Counted from the stretch's first letter, positions 31,036-40,986 are shown. The stretch: 64,000 bases of DNA from UBA1413 sp964461455 (GCA_964461455.1 CAYWUJ010000002.1:52677-116676); one strand, 5' to 3'. Notes: generated from the sequence alone by a model not told the origin. Numbers and translations are program-made.

Positions 31036-32736
31036 ATGATTTTATTCAGCCAGATGGGGTTGTCCCCCGACGTGCTGAGGGCTGTTGAAGACCTCGGGTA
31101 CGAAATTCCCACTCCGGTACAGGAGCAAACCATTCCCCACCTGTTGGAGCAGCCCCGTGATTTGGTGGCTTTTGCCCAAACCGGAACCGGAAAGACGGCA
31201 GCCTTTGGGTTGCCCATCGTTCAGCAGGTAGAAACCAATTCTCCGCTGACCCAGGCCCTGATCCTTTGTCCGACCCGGGAACTCTGCCTCCAGATCACCA
31301 AAGATCTGTCGGGTTATGCCAAATATATTCCCTCACTCAATATTCTTCCCGTTTACGGGGGATCTTCCATCCAGGAGCAGATCAGGCAGCTGGACCGGGG
31401 AGCCCAGGTTGTCGTGGCGACGCCGGGTCGCGCCGTCGACCTGATCAAACGCAAAAAACTCAGGTTAAACCATATTCAGTGGGTGGTTCTCGACGAAGCC
31501 GACGAAATGTTGTCCATGGGCTTCAAGGATGACCTTGACGCCATTTTATCAGGGACACCCGACGGGCGTCAGACCATGCTTTTCTCGGCAACCATGCCTC
31601 CCGAGATGGTGGCCATTGCCAATAAATATATGGTCAACCCGCTGGAAATAAGCGTAGGGAAGAAGAATTCAGGTGCCGACAATGTCGTTCACGAATATTT
31701 CATGGTGCATGCCAAAGACCGCTATGAGACCCTGAAGAGGATTGCCGACCTGCATCCCCGGATTTACGGAATTGTCTTTTGCCGTACCCGTGCCGAAACC
31801 AGGGAAGTCGCCGATAACCTGATGCGTGACGGCTACAATGCCGATGCCCTCCATGGCGATCTGTCACAGGAACAGCGCGATATTGTGATGAACCGGTTCC
31901 GTAACCGGCGTCTTCAGTTGCTGGTGGCCACCGATGTGGCTGCCCGCGGCCTCGATGTCAATGACCTGACCCACGTGATCAACTTTAACCTCCCCGATGA
32001 CCCGGAAATATACATCCACCGTAGCGGACGTACCGGCAGGGCCGGCAAAAAGGGCGTTTCCTTATCCATCCTTCACCTCAGGGAAAAGGGAAAACTCAGG
32101 GATGTGGAACGCATGCTCGGGAAAAAAATCGATCACAAACAAGCTCCTTCGGGCAGGGACATCTGCGAAAAGCAGCTTTTCAACCTCATCGATAAGGTGG
32201 AAAATGTAGAAGTCAACGACAGCCAGATCGACCAGTACCTCAAGGTCATCTATAAAAAACTGGAGTGGCTCGACAGGGATGAGCTCATCAAGCATTTTGT
32301 TTCGGTGGAATTCAACCGGTTCCTGGCTTCTTACGAGAATGCCCCCGACCTGAATGCCGTGGATCAGCCCCGTTATCAGGAAGAAAAACGGGGTTTCCGC
32401 AGGGACGAAGAGCGCGGCAGACGCAGCGGCGGTTTCCGTGACCGTTCTGCCGGAGAAGGCCGTGACCGCCATTGGGACCGTGGCAGGGACACCCGGTTCT
32501 CCCGATTCTTTCTTAACCTGGGGAAAAACGACCAGATCGACAAGCGAAGCATCATCGATATGATCAACCGCCAAATGCCGGGACGTGCCGTCGAAATCGG
32601 ACAGATTGAGGTGCTCAAGGAGTTTTCCTTCTTCGAAGTGGACCAGCGTTTCGGGAGGGAAGTACAGCAAGCCTTCCACACCGCCCGGTTTAACGGCAAG
32701 CGCGTCGGCCTGGAGTCAGCCCGTCCGAAAGAGTAA
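31036..32736 (+). CDS. DEAD-box ATP-dependent RNA helicase with DbpA-type RNA-binding domain
   Basis: A 566-residue helicase. The Q motif and motif I (AQTGTGKTAAFGLP), PTRELCLQ, VVLDEADEMLSMGF (DEAD), SATMPPEM, VATDVAARGLDVND and HRSGRTGRAGKKG are all intact. A basic Arg/Gly-rich linker (about 455-495) precedes the C-terminal DbpA/CsdA RNA-binding domain (about 495-566, ending RFNGKRVGLESARP). This is the CsdA/DeaD group involved in ribosome assembly and cold-shock RNA remodelling. A stem-loop terminator follows. Confidence 0.93.
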   Translation: MILFSQMGLSPDVLRAVEDLGYEIPTPVQEQTIPHLLEQPRDLVAFAQTGTGKTAAFGLPIVQQVETNSPLTQALILCPTRELCLQITKDLSGYAKYIPSLNILPVYGGSSIQEQIRQLDRGAQVVVATPGRAVDLIKRKKLRLNHIQWVVLDEADEMLSMGFKDDLDAILSGTPDGRQTMLFSATMPPEMVAIANKYMVNPLEISVGKKNSGADNVVHEYFMVHAKDRYETLKRIADLHPRIYGIVFCRTRAETREVADNLMRDGYNADALHGDLSQEQRDIVMNRFRNRRLQLLVATDVAARGLDVNDLTHVINFNLPDDPEIYIHRSGRTGRAGKKGVSLSILHLREKGKLRDVERMLGKKIDHKQAPSGRDICEKQLFNLIDKVENVEVNDSQIDQYLKVIYKKLEWLDRDELIKHFVSVEFNRFLASYENAPDLNAVDQPRYQEEKRGFRRDEERGRRSGGFRDRSAGEGRDRHWDRGRDTRFSRFFLNLGKNDQIDKRSIIDMINRQMPGRAVEIGQIEVLKEFSFFEVDQRFGREVQQAFHTARFNGKRVGLESARPKE

Positions 32737-32780
32737 GCCCTTCCGACAAAATACGCCTTTCCGAAAAAGGCCTTTCCTAT

Positions 32781-32823
32781 AAAGTCCCTGGCAGTAAGGA
32801 TAATCTTGTCTGCCAGGGACTTT
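32781..32823. terminator. Long stem-loop between the two helicase genes
   Basis: A perfect 14-bp inverted repeat (AAAGTCCCTGGCAG and its complement) surrounds a 15-base loop. It lies between two convergent genes. The flanks are only weakly T/A-rich, so it may be a terminator or a 3' stabilising hairpin. Confidence 0.6.
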
Positions 32824-32904
32824 CCATTTGGAAGAGATCGCTCTTTCCTGATGGCTTCCTGTTTCCCTCAGAAGGGAATTCCCGGTCGTGGCCAAAGGCT
32901 CCCC

Positions 32905-35900
32905 CTATCCGATCAGTTCCAGCAGGTCATCCTGGCTGACAGAGCCAAAGGGGTTGTTCCGGTTGATGAACCGGTCGGCCAGGGATTTCTTGCGCTCCTT
33001 GAGCGAGCCGATTTTCTCCTCAATGGTATCGCCGGTGACGAACCGGTAAACGAAGGTATTTTTGACCTGGCCGATGCGGTGAGCACGGCTGAGGGCCTGT
33101 TCCTCCACCGCAGGATTCCACCAGGGATCGACTATAAAGACATAGTCGGCGCTGGTGAGGTTCAATCCCACACCTCCCGCTTTCATGGAAATCAGGAATA
33201 TATAGTTGTCGCTGGTTTCCTGGAAATTGCGGATCACTTCTTCGCGGTTGGTGGTCCTTCCCGTGAGCAGGCTGTACTTCAGTCCGGCGGCTTCCACTCC
33301 CTGGCGGATGAGCCCCAGGTGAGTGACAAAGGAGGAGAATACCAGCACTTTATGTTTTTCCGCCACCAGGTTCATCAGTGATTCCATGATTTCGTTGTAT
33401 TTACCGGAATCGGCATCTGATTCCCCCCTGAGCAATTGTGGGTGAATGGCGATCTGCCTGAGCCGGGTCATCCCCTGCAGAATGACCAGGGAACTCCGGG
33501 CCATTCCGCGGGCCTCAATATTGGCCAGGATGGTGTTTCTGATCAGGGATTTTTCCGTTTCGTAGAGGGAGCGCTGGGTGTCGGTCATGGCACAGACGAT
33601 GGACTGTTCCATCAGGGGAGGCAGGTCAGCTGCCACCTCGGCCTTGGTTCTGCGCAGGATGAAAGGCCTGACCATCTGGCGCAGCTTATCCGAAACCTCC
33701 TGATCGCCGTTGTTCTCGATGGGGACCAAAAAATTCTGACGAAAAAAAGAAAAGCTTCCCAGCAGTCCCGGATTCAGGAAATTCATCTGCGCCCAGAGGT
33801 CAGAGAGGGAATTTTCTACGGGGGTGCCGGTGAGGACAAACCGGTGAAGGCTGTGCAGCTCCATTACGGCCTTGTAGCTTTTGGAGGCCGGGTTTTTAAT
33901 ATACTGGCTTTCATCGAGGATCAGACCATTGAAAAGGAGTCCCGAGAAAAGGGAGGTGTCATTTCTCAGGGTTCCATAGGTGGTAAGAATGACGTCATAG
34001 GTAGAAATGAGTCTGTTGAGGTCCTGTTGCCGGTTTCTCTGGGCACCTGTATGGCGGTAAACCCGGAGTGAGGGGGCAAAACGGCGGAGTTCCGCCATCC
34101 AGTTGTGGACCAGGGAGGCAGGCATGACAATGAGGGATGCAGCCGGCGCCAACGGTTCATTGGTGGCGCTGTCTTTGCCCATGCCGCGATTTTTATCCCC
34201 CCTCATAACTACCGGTTCATCCCCGGCTGCACTAATTCCGGAAGAGTCCCCATGATCAGGGGATTCAGGAATGCTCCCGTCAACCAGGGCATCGCGGGGT
34301 TTTAAATCATCGAAGAGCGACAGTTGTCTCCCTGAGGTCCAGTGCCCCTGGTCGGCAAACGGCGGCTTTTTCCTGACCTTCAGCAGCAGGGCGATGGCCT
34401 GCAGGGTCTTTCCCAGCCCCATATCATCAGAGAGGCATCCTCCCAGGCGGTGACGCCACAGCGTGACCATCCACCGGAAGCCTGATATCTGGTAGCCCCT
34501 CAGTTCAGCCTTTAACCCCCCGGGAAGGGATATCTCCTCCAGGTTTGCGAACTCCTCTGTGAGCTGACGGAGTATCTCGTCACCCTCTTTCAGTCCGAGG
34601 GATTGTAACAACGGAAAGTGGTGAAGTGACAGCGAGATATGGTTTCCCGACCCTTTGGCAAAGGGGATCAGAAAGCGGTAGCGGGCAAACCACTCTTCGG
34701 GAAGGATGGCCACCCTTCCGTCGGGAAGTTCAAATTCCCGGATGCCGTTAAGCAGGTATTTCCTAAGCTTGACGAACGGGAACCGGAATTCGCCGATCGT
34801 GACCACGGCATAGACATCGAACCAGTCGGTTTTGCGGCTTATGCCAGCCACAATTTCCCGTTTTCCTACGAAATATTCCTTTCCCCAGCCTTCCCTGATG
34901 ATTTCAAACCCCGCTTCAAGGAGTTCCCCGTGATGACGCGATATCCAGTCGATGAGCGTGATTACGGCCTGTTCCCTCTGCAGAAGGTCCATATTGGGAA
35001 GGGAATAGAAGCTTTCCCTGGCCCTGAGGCCCATCGACCCCAGAAAGGCGGCAGCTGCGTTTTCTTTGGCCCGGTCTCTGGTGATCCGGGAAAATGAGAA
35101 TTTTCGGGAATCATCGAGGCGGACGAAGGTTTTCCTTCGGTCTGCTGCGATGCAGAGTTCGTCGCCATAGCGGAACTTCAGGACGATGACCGGGAGCATG
35201 CGCAGGTCGTTCTCCAGGCAAAGGAGAGGCGTGGCGACCACAGCAACCTCCCTGACAATAAATCCCTCTGACTCGATATCATAGTCACGCACCAGCGGAA
35301 GTATGAAACTTTTAAAGTACTTCTCCTCCATAGAGCGGGGAATGTGGATCTCTTCCCGGGTCGTGAAGGGTTTGATCTTTGGGGCGTCCAGTTTTTCGAA
35401 GATCAGCAGCTGATGGTCGGCGACCATTACGCAGGGAGAGGCAGAGATGATCCGGGTATCCCGGTGGAACAGGGTCACCTCCCTGTTTTCCGTGAAGAGC
35501 TGCATCCGGTAGGTCATTTCCTCAGTTCCGCGGTTGAAATGGAACACCGGCCGGCACCACTCCCGGGGGACCATAATCTGGTCCTCCTCATAAATGCGGG
35601 AATACTGGGATTCCTTTTCATACAGGGGAGTCTCCCCCTCCATCAGCAGAAGAGCGACCCGGTACATCTGTTTATGCACCCAGGGGATGACGTTCTTTTC
35701 GATCGTGGCGTTGTTTGCCGGGGCGAAAAAGTCAGCGGTCACGAAATCCCGGGAGAACCGCCTGGCCAGGCTTGAGGCCGTGCATCGTCCGAGGAGGGTG
35801 ACGATTTCCTTTTGTAGGGGGGAGAGCGCCGGTTCATGAGCGGTGGCGTCGCCGGGAGTCACCAGGCCTTTCACGACCATGCATACAGGTTGTACTTCCA

Positions 35901-35976
35901 CCAGATAGGGCACGAACACCGGGCCCAGGAACCTGTGTTGGGTCAGGGCGATGATAAATCTTAATTCTTCAGGCAT
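32905..35976 (-). CDS. SNF2/Swi2-family DNA helicase-like ATPase
   Basis: A 1023-residue protein. The N-terminal ~490 residues carry no recognised motif. Motif I is LSDDMGLGKTLQAIALLL (about residue 520), motif II is LILDESQYIKNPASK, where the DEAH box reads DESQ, and motif III is VLTGTPVENSLSDLWAQMN. The C-terminal RecA lobe has the AGGVGLNLTSADYVFIVDPW region and ALSRAHRIGQVKN. An extra ~75-residue low-complexity stretch (about 535-610) separates motif I from Ia. The family uses ATP to translocate on DNA and displace proteins. The target is unknown. Confidence 0.9.
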   Translation of the reverse strand: MPEELRFIIALTQHRFLGPVFVPYLVEVQPVCMVVKGLVTPGDATAHEPALSPLQKEIVTLLGRCTASSLARRFSRDFVTADFFAPANNATIEKNVIPWVHKQMYRVALLLMEGETPLYEKESQYSRIYEEDQIMVPREWCRPVFHFNRGTEEMTYRMQLFTENREVTLFHRDTRIISASPCVMVADHQLLIFEKLDAPKIKPFTTREEIHIPRSMEEKYFKSFILPLVRDYDIESEGFIVREVAVVATPLLCLENDLRMLPVIVLKFRYGDELCIAADRRKTFVRLDDSRKFSFSRITRDRAKENAAAAFLGSMGLRARESFYSLPNMDLLQREQAVITLIDWISRHHGELLEAGFEIIREGWGKEYFVGKREIVAGISRKTDWFDVYAVVTIGEFRFPFVKLRKYLLNGIREFELPDGRVAILPEEWFARYRFLIPFAKGSGNHISLSLHHFPLLQSLGLKEGDEILRQLTEEFANLEEISLPGGLKAELRGYQISGFRWMVTLWRHRLGGCLSDDMGLGKTLQAIALLLKVRKKPPFADQGHWTSGRQLSLFDDLKPRDALVDGSIPESPDHGDSSGISAAGDEPVVMRGDKNRGMGKDSATNEPLAPAASLIVMPASLVHNWMAELRRFAPSLRVYRHTGAQRNRQQDLNRLISTYDVILTTYGTLRNDTSLFSGLLFNGLILDESQYIKNPASKSYKAVMELHSLHRFVLTGTPVENSLSDLWAQMNFLNPGLLGSFSFFRQNFLVPIENNGDQEVSDKLRQMVRPFILRRTKAEVAADLPPLMEQSIVCAMTDTQRSLYETEKSLIRNTILANIEARGMARSSLVILQGMTRLRQIAIHPQLLRGESDADSGKYNEIMESLMNLVAEKHKVLVFSSFVTHLGLIRQGVEAAGLKYSLLTGRTTNREEVIRNFQETSDNYIFLISMKAGGVGLNLTSADYVFIVDPWWNPAVEEQALSRAHRIGQVKNTFVYRFVTGDTIEEKIGSLKERKKSLADRFINRNNPFGSVSQDDLLELIG

Positions 35977-35987
35977 GTCAGGCCTGA

Positions 35988-36749
35988 TCAGAGCTCCCTG
36001 ATCCAGATGTTACGGTAGCTGACAGGATTTCCGTGATCCTGGAGGACGATGCTTCCGGGGCCGTGGGGTTCCACGGTATACTCGGGTACGCCGATATATT
36101 CGGTCGGGCCGCGCAGGGAAACGCTGTTCTGGACGACCACACCGTTGTGCAGCACGGTAACGCGGGGCGGTTGCCGGAAAGTACCGTTCTTTTCGAAAGT
36201 GGGGGCAGTATAGATGATGTCATAACTCTGCCACTCCCCGGGTTTCCGGCATACATTCACCAAGGGCGGATACTGCTTGTAAAGGCTGCCTGCCTGTCCG
36301 TTGCGATAGGTACGGTTGTTGTAACTGTCAAGGACCTGCACTTCATACCTCTCTTGCAGGAAAACACCACTGTTGCCGCGGCCCTGGCTTTCGCCGGATA
36401 CTTCCGCAGGAGACCTCCATTCGATATGCAATTGAAAATCGGAGAATTTCCTTTTGGTTCTGATTTCTCCGGTTCCCCTGGTTACGGTGGCACTGCCGTT
36501 TTCGACCTTCCAGCCGGGAGCTTCCCCTTTGCTGTTGGTCCATTCACCCGCCAGGCCTGTTCCGTCAAAGAGCACCACCGCATCGGAGGGGGCATCTCCG
36601 TAATTTCTGCCCGGGTCGACTACAGGCACTTCAGGTTCCCAGATTTCGGTCATTTCGGGTTTCATTCCCATGGTCGGGATCTGCTGCCCGAAGACCATGG
36701 CGGCCGGCAGCATGGCCGGCAGGAAAAGGAGTGCTAATCTAAAGTTCAT
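35988..36749 (-). CDS. Exported DUF1080 (3-keto-disaccharide hydrolase-like) protein
   Basis: A 253-residue protein from ATG 36749, with a signal peptide (NFRLALLFLPAMLPAAMVFGQ). The concanavalin-like DUF1080 fold is recognisable from VVLFDGTGLAGEWTN, then FSDFQLHIEWRSP, GNSGVFLQERYEVQVLDSY and PITVTLHN-like strands (VTVLHNGVVVQNS), ending IVLQDHGNPVSYRNIWIREL. Members hydrolyse 3-keto-glycosides or bind sugars; enzyme activity here is presumed. The gene stops 12 bases before the SNF2 start, on the same strand. Confidence 0.9.
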   Translation of the reverse strand: MNFRLALLFLPAMLPAAMVFGQQIPTMGMKPEMTEIWEPEVPVVDPGRNYGDAPSDAVVLFDGTGLAGEWTNSKGEAPGWKVENGSATVTRGTGEIRTKRKFSDFQLHIEWRSPAEVSGESQGRGNSGVFLQERYEVQVLDSYNNRTYRNGQAGSLYKQYPPLVNVCRKPGEWQSYDIIYTAPTFEKNGTFRQPPRVTVLHNGVVVQNSVSLRGPTEYIGVPEYTVEPHGPGSIVLQDHGNPVSYRNIWIREL

Positions 36750-36807
36750 GCTTTTAATGATTTCGTTGTTGTGGCACATTATTGAATAAGGGGTTTTTCC
36801 CCGTTGG

Positions 36808-36853
36808 GGAAGTGATGGATGACCCGCAGGATGCGGGGCCGGCCTTCACTTCC
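36808..36853. terminator. Nested stem-loop between phosphohexomutase and DUF1080 genes
   Basis: GGAAGTGA pairs with TCACTTCC (8 bp), enclosing a second stem CCCGCA / TGCGGG. It lies downstream of the minus-strand mutase gene and upstream of the DUF1080 gene. It may end or process the mutase transcript; no long T run is present. Confidence 0.4.
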
Positions 36854-36902
36854 ATGAGATTCATTATTCACGGTACTCCGAATCAGGCGTTAAGGGCGGG
36901 CC

Positions 36903-38651
36903 TCAGGCCAGGCCCATTTCGGCCATCATACTGTCGATCAGCTTGTCGGCGTCGATTTCTGCGGCGTCGTAACCAGCACGTGAACGGAGTTCTCCGCGCA
37001 CCTCGAAGTAAAACTTGATTTTTGGTTCCGTTCCCGAGGGGCGCACAGAAATTTTGGTACCTGCCTGGGTGAAGAATTGCAGCACATCAGAGGTGGTCTT
37101 CTGGTCGATGGCACTGACAGCGCCGGTGAGGAGGTTTTTCTCCTGTAGGGATTCGTAATCCTTGATCTTTTCCATGGGGGATCCTCCCAGTGAAACCGGC
37201 GGGGTATTGCGGAATCCCACCATCAGCTGGCGGATCTCGGCGGCTCCTGCCTGTCCCTTACGGACTACATATTTCATTTTCTCGCGCGAATAGCCATACT
37301 CGAGATAGATATCCTGGAGAAGTTCAAAGAGCGATTTGCCCTTACTTTTCGCCCAGGCGGTGATTTCGGCCATCAGGGCACAGGAAGAAACGGCGTCCTT
37401 ATCGCGGACAAAATCGGCAGGCATGAATCCGAAACTCTCTTCGCCGCCGCCGATATATCTTTTTATGCCTTCGTTATCACGGATCACCTCGGCAATATAC
37501 TTGAAGCCTGTATACACGTCAAAGATCTCGACGTTGTTTTTCCGGGCGATGTCAGCGATGAGTTCCGTTGAAACGATGGTCTTGACTACAAATTCGTTGC
37601 CTTTCATGGCGCCGTTCTCCTTCATTTTGGTGATGAGGTAATAGATGAAGAGAAGGGCGGTTTGGTTGCCATTGATGATCACATATTCGCCGTGGTTATT
37701 TTTGACCACCACGCCGATACGGTCGGCGTCAGGGTCGGTGGCCATCACCAGATCGGCGCCTACCTCCCTGGCCTTGGCCATAGCCATCTCCATGGCGGCA
37801 GGTTCCTCGGGGTTCGGGGAAACGACGGTGGGGAAGTTGCCGCTGACCACATCCTGCTCGGGAACATTAATGATATTGGTGAATCCAAAGGCCCTGAGTG
37901 CCCGGGGAACCATCTTCACCCCCGTTCCGTGGATCGGGGTGTATACGATTTTCAGGTCGTGGTATTTTTTGATGATATCGGGGGAGAGAGAGACGGTTTT
38001 CACCTTTTCGATAAATTTGGCATCGGTTTCCTCACCCAGGATAACGATCATCTCTTTGGGACCGTTAAAACGGATATCACCGGGTTTGATGGTTTTGACC
38101 TCATTGATAATGTTCACGTCATGAGGTTCCACGATCTGGGAGCCGTCATCCCAGTAAGCCTTATAACCGTTGTACTCCTTGGGGTTGTGTGAAGCGGTGA
38201 TGATGATGCCGCTCTGGCACCCGTATTCCCTGATGGCGAACGACATTTCGGGAGTAGGACGCAGGTCTTCAAAGAGAAGGGCTTTAATGCCGTTGGCGGC
38301 AAAAATGCCGGCACTGCTTTCGGCATAGAGCCTGCTGTTATTACGGCAGTCATAGCCTATGGCCACTTTAATTTCAGAAAGATGGGCGAAATTACGCTTC
38401 AGGTAGTTGCTGAGACCCTGTGTGGCCGCCCCCACAGTATAGATATTCATCCGGTTGGTCCCGGCCCCCATGATTCCTCGCAGACCACCGGTACCAAACT
38501 CCAGGTCCTTGTAAAAAGAGTCAATCAGTTCAGTCTTGTCGGGGTTGTCAAGCATCCGTGCGACATCTTTTCTCGTCTCTTCATCATATACCGGAGAGAG
38601 CCACTGCTGAGCCTTCTCCGTGACCATTTTCAGCAATTCGTCGTTGTTCAT
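36903..38651 (-). CDS. Phosphoglucomutase/phosphomannomutase family protein
   Basis: A 582-residue alpha-D-phosphohexomutase. IITASHNPKEYNGYK holds the phosphoserine, ATDPDADRIGVVVKN is the Mg-binding loop, GGGEESFGFMPADFVRDKD is the sugar-binding loop, and VRPSGTEPKIKFY is the phosphate-binding loop. Its length and motifs match the PgcA-type phospho-sugar mutase of Firmicutes and Bacteroidota. It interconverts glucose 1- and 6-phosphate and so can feed the rfbA product pathway encoded next door. It lies 31 bases downstream of rfbD on the same strand. Confidence 0.93.
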   Translation of the reverse strand: MNNDELLKMVTEKAQQWLSPVYDEETRKDVARMLDNPDKTELIDSFYKDLEFGTGGLRGIMGAGTNRMNIYTVGAATQGLSNYLKRNFAHLSEIKVAIGYDCRNNSRLYAESSAGIFAANGIKALLFEDLRPTPEMSFAIREYGCQSGIIITASHNPKEYNGYKAYWDDGSQIVEPHDVNIINEVKTIKPGDIRFNGPKEMIVILGEETDAKFIEKVKTVSLSPDIIKKYHDLKIVYTPIHGTGVKMVPRALRAFGFTNIINVPEQDVVSGNFPTVVSPNPEEPAAMEMAMAKAREVGADLVMATDPDADRIGVVVKNNHGEYVIINGNQTALLFIYYLITKMKENGAMKGNEFVVKTIVSTELIADIARKNNVEIFDVYTGFKYIAEVIRDNEGIKRYIGGGEESFGFMPADFVRDKDAVSSCALMAEITAWAKSKGKSLFELLQDIYLEYGYSREKMKYVVRKGQAGAAEIRQLMVGFRNTPPVSLGGSPMEKIKDYESLQEKNLLTGAVSAIDQKTTSDVLQFFTQAGTKISVRPSGTEPKIKFYFEVRGELRSRAGYDAAEIDADKLIDSMMAEMGLA

Positions 38652-38682
38652 GTGTATATTTTTTTTGTTTCAGTTTTATGGT

Positions 38683-39546
38683 TTAAACCTGCGGGACCGT
38701 TTTTTCCAGGCTATCCAGCCAGTAAGGAATTTTTAGTCCGTACACCGTTTTGATCTTCGATTTATTGAGAACGGAAAAGTGGGGACGTGCAGCCAAAGTA
38801 ACGAAATCTTTTGATTCCACGGGTTCCACGGCACAGGAAATTCCGGCGATCCGGTGTATGGCCAGGGCGAAGTCGTACCAGCTGCAGACCCCCTCATTGG
38901 AATAGTGGTAAATACCCGGTTCCCAGGAGGTAGGTTCTTCATCGGCTTTGGCGATGATCCGGAGGATGGCCCCTGCCAGGTCTTCAGCGCAGGTGGGTGT
39001 TCCCGTCTGGTCAAAGACGACTTTCAGGTGCGCTCTTTCTTTTCCGAGGCGCAGCATGGTCTTTACAAAATTACTGCCGAAGCGGGAATAGAGCCATGAC
39101 GTGCGAATGATGATGGTTTCGGGATGAAGGAGGCAGTTGACCTCCCCCTCCCTTTTAGTACGTCCATAGACCCCCAGTGGGCTTACAGGGTCATCTTCGG
39201 TATAAGGGGTGGAATGACTTCCGTCGAAGACATAATCGGTAGAGATGTGGATGAGGCGGGTGCCCGAGTGAAGGCACCGGCGTGCCAGGAGCAGGGGAGC
39301 ACGGGCGTTCAGTTCCATGGCGGCTTCGGGTGCCTGCTCTGCCTTGTCGACGGCCGTATAGGCCGCACAATTGACCAGAAAACCGGGCTTTTCCCGTTCC
39401 AGGAAACTCTCCAGCGCCGATTCATCGGTGATGTCGAGGGTATCGTAATCGGTATAAATAAAGGTAAAGCCGGGGAGGCTTGCGGAAGCCATCCTGATCT
39501 CACTGCCCAGCTGGCCGTTGGCCCCTGTAATGACTATTTTTTTCAC
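38683..39546 (-). CDS. rfbD: dTDP-4-dehydrorhamnose reductase
   Basis: A 287-residue extended SDR catalysing the last step of dTDP-L-rhamnose synthesis. ITGANGQLGSEI binds NADPH, NCAAYTAVDKAEQAPEAA is diagnostic, and ISTDYVFDG and YGRTKREGE contain the catalytic Thr/Tyr/Lys set. The start is GTG 39546, overlapping the rfbC stop as GTGA, a coupled 4-base overlap. It is the third gene of rfbA-rfbC-rfbD. The dehydratase rfbB is not in the window. Confidence 0.94.
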   Translation of the reverse strand: MKKIVITGANGQLGSEIRMASASLPGFTFIYTDYDTLDITDESALESFLEREKPGFLVNCAAYTAVDKAEQAPEAAMELNARAPLLLARRCLHSGTRLIHISTDYVFDGSHSTPYTEDDPVSPLGVYGRTKREGEVNCLLHPETIIIRTSWLYSRFGSNFVKTMLRLGKERAHLKVVFDQTGTPTCAEDLAGAILRIIAKADEEPTSWEPGIYHYSNEGVCSWYDFALAIHRIAGISCAVEPVESKDFVTLAARPHFSVLNKSKIKTVYGLKIPYWLDSLEKTVPQV

Positions 39547-40103
39547 TTCTTCCAGATAAAATTGATTTCAGCGTCAGCAAAAAGAGGAGCCTGCAGATCC
39601 TTTTCAGAAACGATCCATTCGTCGGCAGGCAGGTGCCAGTCGATTTCCAGGGAGGGGTCGTTGAAGCGGATTCCTCTTTCTGACTGCTTGTTATAGAGCT
39701 GGTCGCACTTATAGGCGAAGATAACGTCGGCGGAGAGGACCGAAAACCCATGGGCGAAACCTGCGGGGATGAGCATCTGCATCTTGTTTTCTTCTGAGAG
39801 CTCGGTACCGAACCAACGGCCAAAGGTGGGAGATCCCCGGCGCAAGTCGAGGGCCACGTCAAAAACGGCACCGCTGACCACGCGCACCAGTTTGGTTTGG
39901 GCAAAGGGCTCCAGCTGGTAGTGGAGTCCACGCACCACCCCCCGCAGCGACCGGGACTCATTGTCCTGGACAAAACAACGGTCGACTCCGGCACTCTCCC
40001 ATTTCCGGCTGTTATAGCTTTCAAAAAAGTAACCCCGGGCATCCCTGAAAACGTCGGGTTCCAGGATTTTCACTCCCTCGAGGGGGGTATCGGTCACCTT
40101 CAT
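39543..40103 (-). CDS. rfbC: dTDP-4-dehydrorhamnose 3,5-epimerase
   Basis: A 186-residue cupin-fold epimerase from ATG 40103. An upstream Met at 40127 lies inside rfbA and is rejected. EPDVFRDARGYFFESYN, RGLHYQLEPFAQTKLVRVV with the catalytic His, GSVFDVALDLR-like strands and IPAGFAHGFSVLS are all typical. One base separates its start from the rfbA stop, and its own stop overlaps rfbD, so the three genes form a tight operon for rhamnose-containing surface glycans. Confidence 0.95.
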   Translation of the reverse strand: MKVTDTPLEGVKILEPDVFRDARGYFFESYNSRKWESAGVDRCFVQDNESRSLRGVVRGLHYQLEPFAQTKLVRVVSGAVFDVALDLRRGSPTFGRWFGTELSEENKMQMLIPAGFAHGFSVLSADVIFAYKCDQLYNKQSERGIRFNDPSLEIDWHLPADEWIVSEKDLQAPLFADAEINFIWKK

Positions 40104-40104
40104 A

Positions 40105-40986
40105 TCAGAACGATTTGATCTTGTCACCCGCCAGTTTCAGGAGGTACTGGCCATATTGGTTTTTCTTCAGGGGTTCGGCCAGGGAGATCAGCTGATCACG
40201 GGTGATGAATCCCTTTTTGTAGGCGATCTCTTCTACGCAGGAGACCTTGAGACCCTGGCGCTGTTCGATGGTGGCGATGAAATTGGAGGCCTGCAGGAGG
40301 CTTTCGTGGGTTCCCGTGTCGAGCCAGGCGAAACCACGTCCCAGGAGCTTCACGTTGAGGCGGTTTTCCTCAAGGTAGAGGCGGTTCAGGTCGGTGATTT
40401 CCAGTTCCCCGCGGGGTGAGGGCTTGAGCGATTTGGCCTTGGCCACCACATCGTTGGAATAAAAATAAAGGCCGGTCACGGCATAATTGGACCTGGGGTG
40501 CTCCGGTTTTTCCTCGATGGAAACCACCCGTCCGGTTTCGTCGAATTCCACGACACCATAACGTTCGGGATCATTCACATAATAGCCGAACACCACGGCG
40601 CCATCTTCGAGCGAAGCGGCATCCTCAAGGATCTGCCGGAAGTTGTAACCATAGAAGATATTATCGCCCAAGATCATACACACCTTATCATTGCCGATGA
40701 ACTCCTCGCCCAGGATAAAAGCCTGGGACAACCCGTCGGGTGAAGGCTGTATTTTGTAGCTGATGCGGAGGCCCAACTGGTGACCGTCGCCGAAAAGCTC
40801 CTGATAGAGGTGGATATCGGTGGGTGTCGAGATCACCAGAATTTCCCTGATTCCGGCCATCATGAGCACCGACAGGGGATAGTAGATCATGGGCTTGTCA
40901 TAGACCGGGAGGATCTGCTTGGAGATCGACCGTGTCACCGGGTAAAGGCGTGTGCCGGCGCCCCCGGCCAGAATTATTCCTTTCAT
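40105..40986 (-). CDS. rfbA: Glucose-1-phosphate thymidylyltransferase
   Basis: A 293-residue nucleotidyltransferase making dTDP-glucose, the entry to the dTDP-rhamnose pathway. The N-terminal signature GIILAGGAGTRLYPVTRSIS with KQILPVYDKPMIYYPL binds dTTP. ILGDNIFYG holds the metal-binding Asp, and FVWLDTGTHESL-type residues occur as FAWLDTGTHESLLQAS. Length is normal. It is first in the rfbA-rfbC-rfbD operon, divergent from rpsA with a 323-base gap. Confidence 0.96.
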   Translation of the reverse strand: MKGIILAGGAGTRLYPVTRSISKQILPVYDKPMIYYPLSVLMMAGIREILVISTPTDIHLYQELFGDGHQLGLRISYKIQPSPDGLSQAFILGEEFIGNDKVCMILGDNIFYGYNFRQILEDAASLEDGAVVFGYYVNDPERYGVVEFDETGRVVSIEEKPEHPRSNYAVTGLYFYSNDVVAKAKSLKPSPRGELEITDLNRLYLEENRLNVKLLGRGFAWLDTGTHESLLQASNFIATIEQRQGLKVSCVEEIAYKKGFITRDQLISLAEPLKKNQYGQYLLKLAGDKIKSF

